From assembly GCA_964035545.1 (NCBI GenBank), contig OZ037767.1, positions 13,659,801 through 13,723,800 on the forward strand: 64,000 bases of DNA, read 5' to 3'. This DNA is from Bugula neritina. Lineage: Eukaryota; Bryozoa; Gymnolaemata; Cheilostomatida; Bugulidae. Below the pieces are notes generated by a model. The model was not told where the DNA came from. It was given only the letters and a program-made list of their open reading frames with translations, and ran no database searches. The position numbers were made by a program, and so were the translations under genes. Below, piece by piece: positions 29,801 through 41,800 of this stretch (positions are counted from its first letter, which is position 1; the number at the start of each line of letters is the position of its first letter).

Positions 29801-32800
29801 TATTTGGTTAGTTCGTATGCGTTTAGAAAACCTGGAAGAACAAACCTGGGAGAGACCTCATTGGTCTGAAGCATAGCAATCCAGCCTAAAACCCTCATAG
29901 CTGAGATCCGGTTCTGCTCTGTAGCCAGGAGGGAGCTTTCCAGAGGCGAGTCGGGGCTGTGTGTGAGACGTCCCGTATGCGCCACTTCTGTGAGGTTAGC
30001 GTGGAGCTTATTAGAGTCCAGCATGGCCAGTCGTGTCAACTAGAATCAAACAAAACACAGTCATCCTCATGCAGAGTGAGGAATGAAATATAAATGATAA
30101 ACATTTATATAAAGGTAATAATTTGAACCAGTGATTATCTAATGTTCACACATACTAAGGAGGGGGGGGAAACTCTCACAGCAGATGACTGCAAGACGGG
30201 AAATTCTATTCTTAAAAGGACATTATGCAACCAATTTAGTTACACACACCGGGATTTTGAGTGTTGCTCAAGACATGGCAATAATGCATTTACATTCTTC
30301 ATTCCAGATAAACAACCTGCATTTCAGTTTGTTTCTTTTTCAAAGTTTAAATTTCAAGATTATAGAAATCCCATAAGGACCAGAATTCGAGCATAAGGCA
30401 CCAACCAACCTTCTCATGCGGGTAGTGCGTAGCCTTGGTCTTCCTCACAGAGATGGAGATCTCGTCAATGAGATCCATCCCTATAGAGCTTTTAGCAGTT
30501 CGGTCTGAGTTCTTAGCTGAAGCATTACTATTGCGGGGCGTACTCATACGACCCATCGTACTAGAGGAAGTCATGTTGGACTTCTCTGAAGATACTTCGG
30601 CTCTCACTTGAGGAAATAGCATGGATTCCAGATTCTGAGGTAAGTTTCCACCGGGCTAAATAAAGCAACCTCCACATTAACTTAAAGGCTACACATCATT
30701 GAAGGCAACATAGCCAGGGATCAGTGAGCATGTAACAAAGGGTATGCTGACAACTGTGGTAATCAGGCTACTTCTAATACATATAGAACACCACTGCCTT
30801 GAACCACTGATAATTCCACATGAAATACCGTCCAAGAGATGTAGCTATGATGAGAGTAAATAAAAAGTAGTTGAATTACTATAATACTTCTCACAATACC
30901 TGCACTTCAGACTGGGTGGTGCTTCTGGCCATTTTCATGTAGATTACCAGAGAGCGAGGTTTGATTTGAAGAAGGGCTGGAGCTGTTAGCGTCACCGTCC
31001 CAGATAGTCCTGACACGTCAACAACTGAGGCTAAGCTGACAGGGGCAGAGAGTAACTGCAGCTTGTGCTGGTCCAGGAAGGACTGGGCGAGGAACGCCTC
31101 GTCCGGTGTGGAGGAAGAAAGGAAGGAGCTCTGCTCAATATAATGTGTACAACTAACTGACTCAGACTTTACAAAGAACTGTGTCAGCACAGCTTATCTC
31201 AGCCATGATACAAGATATCCCAACATTTCTTTGTGTGAAGGCAGAAGGTTTAAGAAGTTAAATACTCAAATCTATAGTTTAGATTTGCGAGGATTATTTT
31301 ACGAAAATCAACTCTGAAACTAGTATGGCAAGTAGTAATAGAGCTGATAATACATTAGTTATATAGTAACAATATATAGTAACAATATAGTAGTAATATA
31401 GAATACAGTAGCAGCAGGGGTAGTAAAATAGTGGTAATATGACCAGTAAATGTAATATGGTGGCAATATATAGCAGTATTACAAGAGTAGTAATACGATA
31501 GTAATATAGAAGTAAGACAGAAATAATACAGGTAGTAATATGGCTGGTAATACAGATAGTAATGATATAGTAAGATAAGTTTGGTTTCCCAAAAATCGGA
31601 TGTTGACATAGCATTGGACAGATTTCAATAAAATCATATTTTCATTGCAAAAAGTGAGCCTACACGTTCGGCACAGAACCTTAGAAATATGCAGAATGTA
31701 CACCAACAATAATTATTACAGACACTGTGTAATTAGCAAACTAACACAAGTCTACTGACACAGAAAACTGGTTCACATACAGGTCTTTCAGTGAGATAGG
31801 ATATAGTGTGGAGTTACCTTCCCACGGTATCTCACGTCCACTTTATGACAGAGTAGTGCAACTCTAATATCAGGGATACTCCGGGCTTTTCCCTGGATGG
31901 TAAATCTCAAATCAACATGGCCGACACTGGTGATCTTAGGTAGAGACAACTCCACCACGTGCTCCCTCGTAGCTGTATCATTGTCAGGCTACAAACAGTG
32001 CAGTAACTTATAGATAAAAGACGCTTTACAGTTCTGGGGCCAAGTTTTCATTCTTTAGAGGCAAAAGTAATGAAAAATAGAGCTTTGCACGCTATTCTTC
32101 AATCTCATGGACTACCAATAAACAAATGAACTAAATTAAAAGCATGCTTAAAAAAGAGCAGCTGTGGTCTAATGGTTAGAGCCTTAACTTGTAAACACTG
32201 GGTCAGTGGTTTGAATCCCAGTAAAGGCCGGTGATGTTAGGAAGAGCATTCAGTCATAATTGCTCCTTTGCCCTAATGGTGAAAAAGTTCCCAGATTAAT
32301 CTAAAGAAACATTCCCACCAGGGGTTCTCACAAGGATAGCAACTATAAACCCACATGGGTTTTACAAGCACAATTTAAAAACCTCAGCAAAACATAGTTC
32401 ATGTCAAAAACACTAATGTCGCGCTGTTCCCTGCTGAACTTTAGCTGATTGACAACAGTATGGAGTCGCCCGCCCTCACTCACTTGCAACTTCCACGTTC
32501 TGGTCACATGACTAGCATCACCATCGGCTGCCGAGCTGGAGCCGAGGAAGGCAGACCTCTGCAGGTGTTGTGGATGTTTCCTCTGCAGCTGGTCCTGATT
32601 CACCTCGTTCCAGCAGGAGGCCAGGGTGGCCGTGAACTTCCCTGTCAGGTTGTCGCACTCGGTCAGCTCTGACAGCGTCTTGATGTCTTTGATAGAGAGG
32701 GGGGCTTCAAACAGCGCCTCGATATCAGCTTGATCTGTGGACAATATAACTCAGACAATCATGAAAATATCACGTTGGATAAGAATCACAGTAATATACG

Positions 32801-35800
32801 AAATACGCCAAGAGAGCCATCAGAAACATAACTTATATTATCTGAGACATACCAACACGGCTAAAAACTAAAGGACCTACTATATATCCCATTTATTATA
32901 TTATTATTAATACATACATTAATATTATATATTACATTATTAAATTAACTTAAACTACAGCACCAGGAACTCCAGCGGGCATTATATGGCAACACAAATT
33001 ATTTACTGTAGCAGAAAATGCTTTGAACAAAGTCTTTACCAAAGTGAAACCCAAAACAAAAACCCTTAGACAGAAATCATACGTCTATAAGCAGAGGTCG
33101 CTGAGGGGTGGTCCACAACATCCTCTACAGAGTCTATGAAGTTGGACACTTCGGGACCCACTTGGAGCAACACGAGTTCCGAGTTGGTGGTCGTCGCACA
33201 AACCCGATCTATTCCTGTGAAAGAGAGTTACTGTGTGTACTATTGAACATAGCATGGGTATATATCTAACACAGTGTAAGTATATTTATAGGACAGAGTA
33301 AGTATACAACTAGGACAGAGTAAGTATACAATTAGGACAGAGTAAGTATACAATTAGGACAGAGTAAGTATACAATTAGGACAGAGTAAGTATACAACTA
33401 GGACAGAGTAAGTATACAACTAGGACAGAGTAAGTATACAACTAGGACAGAGTAAGTATACAACTAGGACAGAGTAAGTATACAACTAGGACAGAGTAAG
33501 TATACAACTAGGACAGAGTAAGTATACAACTAGGACAGAGTAAGTATACAACTAGGACAGAGTAAGTATACAACTAGGACAGAGTAAGTATACAATTAGG
33601 ACAGTGTAAGTATACAATTAGGACAGTGTAAGTATACAATTAGGACAGAGTAAGTATACAATTAGGACAGAGTAAGTATACAATTAGGACAGAGTAAGTA
33701 TACAACTAGGACAGAGTAAGTATACAACTAGGACAGAGTAAGTATACAACTAGGACAGAGTAAGTATACAACTAGGACAGAGTAAGTATACAACTAGGAC
33801 AGAGTAAGTATACAACTAGGACAGAGTAAGTATACAACTAGGACAGAGTAAGTATACAACTAGGACAGAGTAAGTATACAACTAGGACAGAGTAAGTATA
33901 CAATTAGGACAGTGTAAGTATACAATTAGGACAGTGTAAGTATACAATTAGGACAGAGTAAGTATACAATTAGGACAGAGTAAGTATACAATTAGGACAG
34001 AGTAAGTATACAATTAGGACAGTGTAAGTATGCAATTAGGACAGAGTAAGTATACAACTAGGACAGAGTAAGTATATATTTAACATATTAAATATACCTG
34101 AGCAGTACTCTGACATGAGAAATCTGTGGGAGCTGCTAGAGAATGTCGTCACCTCCTTCAGTGGCTGCACCGTCATCAGCTACAACACAGAGAACTGGGG
34201 CTAAAGAGCAGACCCACTCTCACAGACAGCCATATATTTTTCAGAAAAATGCTATTTTGGACATTTTGCCTACAGAAGATTGATTTACCATTTTCCCATA
34301 TTTTAAGAGCTAATGCCAACTATAATCATCAGCATTACTTATTCAGACAAAAATATTGACAATTTTTTCTAATAAGTTTTCCACTCCCTGAATTACATAT
34401 AAATGCACAGCATTTCACCACTCGTGTTGAGTGAGAAACAGCATGTAAAGCCCGGTTTTTTTTCTAAAAAGCACATAATAAACCATCAAACTTACAGAGA
34501 TTGCCCCTGAGGCTTTGGTAACCATCATGTGATAGGTGTCTTGATCCACCCCTTCCATCTCCCTGGAGGAGGAGAACTCCTGGTTCAGCTGGTTAAGGTG
34601 AACAATGCAGTCCTCGGGAGACTTGATATACTTGATACTGTCTGGGGCCGTAACCATGGTGATACCAAACTTGAAGCTAATCTGTAACACCATCAACATT
34701 ATGAGTGCATAGTTATTGCATCAACAACAATCCAATAAGTCAATTATAACTTTCACATCTATAAATTCTAACAATCCTGAAAATGTAAATGAAAAATGAA
34801 GGACAGAGCACATTTCTCAGGCATTAATATGACAATAATGTTATTTGATAGACTGATACTTTAACGCCCACAGAGCATCAGGAATGAATATAGTCTCTTA
34901 GTAGTTTTCAGCCAGATTTTAATAGAGACTATTTTGAACGTAAAAATTCTAACACAACATTCACAACAATGCATGCAATTGATTTATTCAACCAGAATTC
35001 ATAATTTTGGTGGTTTGGTAACACAAAAACCATATCATAATTTATAAATGGACATAACAAAAATGCTGCACCAACTTAAATAATAAATTCACTATCAACT
35101 ACACATTTAAATGAGCCAATCAAACTGCACTTTACAAACACAAAATGCCCCGCCTTCTCTAATGGTGCTCACAAATAACCAGCTATACGAGCCAATGAAA
35201 ACAAACCTTATATGTAATGAGAGCTCCGGCATATCCGGAAGGACAACTCCGATTGGTGCTAGTGTAAGATATGTACACAAGTAGCAGCTTCTTGTCCAGT
35301 GACTGTTCCATAATCTGTACAGAGTATCCGGGGTGTTGGAACCTGGACAAACGTACCACAAGGAATTACAACGAGCTTTCAGGAACATAAGCTAAGGCAC
35401 AGACAGGAGTAGCAGCAAGAATATCTTATTTTTTCAGTAAAGAGACGACAATAAAAATGTCAAGCTTAGGATTTGTCTTCCTTATTCAGAGAAGGAAGGA
35501 AATCTAGATTGTATATAAGACCATAGAACGTATGTATTAAATCTACTTTCAGTGAAATGTTATAAAAACTACAAAACTAAATAGGAACAGAAGTTACCTG
35601 CCCCTGGAAAATAACAGAACTGGAATTAATACGGATTTACTAAAGCTTGTCAAGCTCAAGTTATCTTCAATTAAAACTCTTTTCTACGAGAATATTTCAC
35701 ACTCAACACTCACTCATCTGGAATATCTATATTCATGAGTCTTTGAGGTTTCATAGGAACGACAACTCCCCTCTCTTTCTTGTCACCAGTCGGTTCAGAT

Positions 35801-38800
35801 ACAAAATATTTATTCTCGGACAGCATGGCTTGAATAACCGACTCCTCGGAGCTACAAAATTATGCAGACAGCTGACTTATATCTGCTGCCTATTCCATGC
35901 CGCTGTCACTAAACAAGACAACAACAACATTCAACAGTATTATGATATACGGGGAGAAAATATGCAATATGATACATTTATATAACCAATGCAGTGCCGC
36001 AAACACAAGACAGAGCGGCTGTTAACTGGAAATACATGAAACCAACAGCAACGAGTAGATCTCGGCCTGGCTGCATAAAAACCCACAACTAGAATATATA
36101 AAATACTGTATGTAAATATTGTACAATGTGTAAGTAATATAATAGTATGTAATGTAGTATAAACTATGTATAAGATCTAATACAATATAATGTTTACACA
36201 TCTGTCAGTATAACTATGTGTCAGATAGTGCTACAGTTCAGCCCTACTTCCAGTACGAGACAAGATTTACTTTCTGTACGCGCTACAACTTACTTCAGGT
36301 TCTCCATGACGTCTTTGGAAAGGCCCATCTGGAAAGAGTAGGGTGAGAAGCTGCGCCCCGTCTCATAGCATGATAGCCTAATTTTCTACAACAGAATTAA
36401 CACATAAACATATAACTGATATACCTAATGCTGGGTTTTCAGGCTAATATTTAAAATACATATTGCCGGTGCTGTTTGACTATCAATATGACAACGCATG
36501 CAAAGCACACTCTCAAAGTACTATACCTGATCAACCTGAGCAGCAATAACCAAAGAGAGGCTGCTGTTACGATCACCAGATATGAGAGTCATTGCTGTAA
36601 CCGTAGCCTTGGTGCTTTCAGGGGGCGAGGCCTCTGACATGGGGCTTCCTAAACACTCCTCTACAAGTTTAGGAAAAAAGACTAAGAAAATTAGCTATAA
36701 AAACAAACTGTAAAAAATAAGCAATTTCTTTAATTAACAAGACTTGTAAAATAGAAGACAACTCTGGCAGTGCTTAAAAGTAACCTACAGCTTGACTCAG
36801 CAAAGAAAACACGACTTTTAACGAACATACAGGAAATAAATTCACGCTGTGCAAATGCCTCTGAGTGGACACTAATACCAGCCAGTGCTAGACCAACTAT
36901 AGTTGATTGAAAGACGGGGTGAATAATTAAACTGAGGATGTGACAGACAAATGATTAAATGCGACTGTTAAGGTTCTACCACACGGAGTGGAATCTCGCG
37001 TGAAAATCAACAGCAGGAGTAAGACTTGATTGACCAATGGTGTTTGCCAAATGCTATTACCGATTTCATTCATAATTTCTCAATAAAAGCAAGCACTAAA
37101 GGTGCTATTGATAAAAACAATAATTTAAGACTGAAACGCAAAAACTCAAACCACTAAATAGTACTCAGCCAATTGGAATACTATTCCAGTAACTTCACAG
37201 CATTCATTCAACAAGAGGAAACTCTGTCTATGTGGCAGAACCTTTAGACCGAGAGTTCTGAATATGTCACGACTGGCTTAGCTCTGGCACACAGATAGTA
37301 AGTTCATTGTAGAGTATGATCCTAGAAAAATATGCGAAACATTGCGGGGGCTACAACCTACCGTCCCGGTGTGAGATGAGCAGATCGGAATACAAGTCTA
37401 GTCGCTTGTTGACCTTGAATATGCTGACTCGCTGCTCGCAAGGGTTCAGCGCTGCCAAATACACGTCGTCATCTTGGACACAGGTTGAGAGAAGCTGCAG
37501 ATAGTTAGTGAGCATATGAGTACAGTGAAAGTAATATAATATGCTATGCTGTACAAGGAATTTATACAAACTGTTTCCTGAGTAAGACAACTCCAAATAA
37601 ACTAAGATTATCTTATATCAAGGTTTCTTTTGGAGCCGAGTAGCATGCCCGTCAAACTGCACATGATAGTATAGCATCAGGGCATATTTCGATGAAAAAA
37701 CTTAAGTACACGGTGATAGTGTCTTCTTTAGTAATTAGTAAACAAATAAGGGTTTTATCACATTAAGAAATCTTTTGATAATTTTAAAAGTTTTTACATG
37801 AGATGAACACGCAACAATGGAATCCAGGAGAATCTCAATTGCTCCATGGAAAATTTACGTCACATCACAAATATGCATGTCACATCGCAAATATGCATGT
37901 CACATCACAAATATGCATGTCACATCACGAAAATGCTCACTAAAATCAGTAAAGTATGAGTGATGCAAACATGTAGCCTGAGAGAGTTAGCCAACCTTGT
38001 GTGCACAGGAGAGAGCGGGTTGGGACGCGTAATACACCCCCAGAGGCACGTTCTGCGTGGGCAGACCCTTGATGAAAGGACAACATGGCTGATGTCTCTC
38101 ATGCTCAGACCATGGCTCGTCGGTGGTTTCCCACGACACCAGACAGACGTTGCAGGTGAAACACATGCTTCTGTCATCATTGGTTGAGGTCGGGTCGTGG
38201 TAGAACCCAGCCCTAGACATTGACTCTGGTTTTGCCCATCTAAACATCACAAAAGTAACTGTTTAGAAAAAAATCCTGATTTATAATCACAACTAGCTGT
38301 GAAGCTATTGGAAAACTAACCAGTGAAATATAATCCTCGACTATTTTAGAGTAAATGGATGTACCATAGTTTATGCTACTGTAAGATTGAAACACTAGTA
38401 GGTTTGACAAAACACAATAAAATCACAGCCAATTACCTACCGGATAACAAAACATGATTTGATTGGCAAAACTGGTCATCTAGAGTCTAGACAATGAAAC
38501 TGCAGCTACTTATAAAGTTAACATGAAACTAAAACACTTACTGGTAGTCTTTATGGGGCCAGTTTTCAAACGTGGCCAGTCGTGCGGCTTCGCTGTACAT
38601 AAGAGCCCTGTCTAGGGGTACGGGGTTATCTATATTGAAATCTGTGGCGTAATAGCCGCTGCGTTCTGTGATAGCTGCCGCTATCGGCATCGCCAACGAG
38701 GCGTCTGCTTTAGCTTTGAGTTGCACCATAATGTGTTGAAATACGTTGAGAATGACACTTTGTGGGTATTCTATAGTTACTGTACACCACTGCAAGAGAA

Positions 38801-41800
38801 GACAACACTGCTCTAAAGCCTGCATCATATGAGTGCTTGGAATTATCTACTCTCTGTCAATATACGGAATATATTGATAGGGAGGTTTGTTTTCAAACTC
38901 AACTTGAAGACCTAGTTAGTGTTTTGCAACTGTGCATTTGGAACTGGAAACGAGAAATTTTATTTTTAGCCATCAACTACCAAATATAGATGTCACAAAG
39001 TGCTTTACTTAATTCCTCAACAGTAAACCATGCATTTAGCTTCAGCTGATTTATGTTCATTTTTCATTTTCAGTTCATTTATTGAAACCCAAAACAACCA
39101 GTTAGAATTGCTACAGATATCTCAACATGCACTTGTTATGAAAGTCCTCATCCATATAAGGATAGTTAAGTGCTAGGATGTCAAAATAAACAACATGGAA
39201 GTCAGATCTTTCTTTCATCCTTGCAGAGGGAATATAATGCCATACAATTCATTTGTCTTATTTGTCAACACACCGAGGTAATAGCATTCAACATAGTATC
39301 AACAGTTGTTTTGTTGAAGCTGATAATCTTTTAGCATGTTAAGTTTATAGTACATTATAATCCTTGGGAATACAAGATTCCACATAAACTACTCTGCTTT
39401 ACTGTAGTGTTTGTGAGAAGTATAGGAGTAAAATTAGGTGGAGTAATGGAGAAATCGGTAAAGCCTGTATTTTAGATTAAAAATGCAGCAAAAGAAGTTA
39501 CGTTCCCTAGAGAATTTCAAACAGCTCCTCAAACCAAAATTAATTAAGAAACTTAAAGAATTCGGGCTATTAAAACTTCTCTGTTACATTGAATGGGAGA
39601 AGTCAAAATGGTGAATGCAGATTTGTATTTTTGAATAATTTGATTTTAGCAGATATCTCTTGGCCATTTACACATTTACTCAAACACAAATTAAGCAAGA
39701 AAATATAATATTTTGAAAAATGCATATGTGGTCGCTCATAGGGAGCAGCCGTGGTCTAGGGGTTAGAGCGTTTGCCTAGTGAACACGAAGTCATGGGTTC
39801 AAGCCCTGACAAAGACCATTGGTGATGTTAGGAAGAGCATCCAGTCATAATTGCTCCTGTGCCTCATTTAAATAAGTCCTTAGCTGGCTTTAACAAAAAC
39901 CCTTTCCACCAGGGGTTTCTCACAGGGATAGTGACTATAAACTTGTGTGAGTTTTTATATATAATGTATAGTATAGTATAATATTGCAAATGCAATGAGA
40001 CTGTTTAGACACAGAACTTATGACGTGTGTTTTACATGAAGATCATCAATTTAAAATTTATTTTTAAATTATAAACTGGCAGCAAAAAGGCATGTTAAAA
40101 TCCCCTTTCAAACTAAAATACACCATCAGTTTTAGTTACCAGCACATTTCAAAATGACTAACTCTTCATTTTTTGAATAAAACTAACCAAACTAGGATTC
40201 TAAGCTATTCATTTATTGAATTATGTATAATTCTTAGATATTTACTAACATGGAAATGCATAAATGATTACCTTAGCTTTCTTCTGATTGTCTTGACACA
40301 GTTTGTGAGCTTCTTCAATCGCCTGCCTTAGATCAGTGAACACATCGTCCATCCTGTCAACTTTGAGGAAATTCTGGGACACTTCACTGACCAAAGTTTC
40401 GGCCTTCAACATTATAAAAATACATCCTCAAAACTCTGAGTTGTTATCTCAGCTAAAGTTACCGCATAATAATATAAAAGGCAATAGAAGACTCTAAGTC
40501 AGTTAGAATTTTCATGCTTATAAGTTATAGAGAGTAACTTAATAAAAAAGAACAGTAAACAATCAAGTAGAGAGACCCAAAACCCATAATAGACCAATAA
40601 CTTTTGAACATAAAATGTATAAATTAAGGGAGCAGCCATGGTCTAGGGGTTAGAGCGTTTCGCTTAGTAAACACGAAGTTATGAGTTTGAATCCCAGTAA
40701 ATGCCATCGGTGATGTTAGGAAGAGCATCTAGTCATAATCGATTTTGTGACTCATTTAAATAAGTCCTCAGCCGGCTTTTAAAAAAAACCCTTTCTACTA
40801 AGGGTTTCTCACAGGGATGGTGGCTATATATTTGTGCGAGTTGTCTGTCAAATTTATAAATTAAAAAAATTCATACATCTGCTAGAGTTAGTTCCAATTT
40901 TATAACATCATTGGCCGGTTCTGACATCTTTCCTTGCAAGGCCGTGTCAAGAAAGTACATGCCATTGAGATCCTTTCTGAGAGATAAGGAGCTGTTATCA
41001 CTAAACAGCATCACATCTTTCTCACCAATATACGTGCAACTGATTTTCTCCTTAACAGTAGCTAAGCAAAAATAAACAAAAAAACAGGTGTACTTGAGGA
41101 TAATACATATTGAAATTCATTCTGTTAGAATAGTATTATCAAATGGCCATTCTGATTAGCTTCAATTTTTAATTTATATCGTGAAATTCTAGCATAGAGC
41201 ACAACTGATTTAATTAGTTAGAAACCAAATTCCTAAGCTAAACATGTTAAATTGAATCAGAACTACTAAAAACTTGTTCTATCCCTACTTTTTAGACCTA
41301 TGGCAATATAAAGAATTTATCAAGTTCAGGAACAAGATTTCTTTTAGTATATATCTAATTCTGTAATTATGCAGAGCTAAGTCTAAAGCATGTAATAAAA
41401 ATTTCAGTTTAAGTTAGAATAAAAACCAACTGCCTGTCTTAATCAGATACAATGTCAGTGTGTCCCACTAAATCATTACAAGTGCTGCCAATCTCAGTGG
41501 CACTCAGTATCAGCATGAGTGCAGGCATCACATCACGTAGAGAGTCTGACAGTGACACTTGCATTAAAGGCAACAGTAAAAGTAGATCAGGCTGACAACG
41601 GCCCACTTAATCACGATGACTATCTCCATCAAAGCCAAGCTCAATTTTAAAGTGAAAGTCTATGTTAAATAAAGTTAATGTGAGGGATGTAGCTTCAACT
41701 GTAAATTTAAAAACTACTTCAATTTTCAACTAACAAATAATTTTTTAAGTCAAAAAGTATTGAGTTGACTTGAGAGATTTGACTTTGACTATTCTATATT

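Noticed and set aside
39741-39830. Possible tRNA gene
   Set aside because: A- and B-box are present but the sequence cannot form a cloverleaf with a proper acceptor stem, and it is one of five dispersed copies; it is a SINE head.
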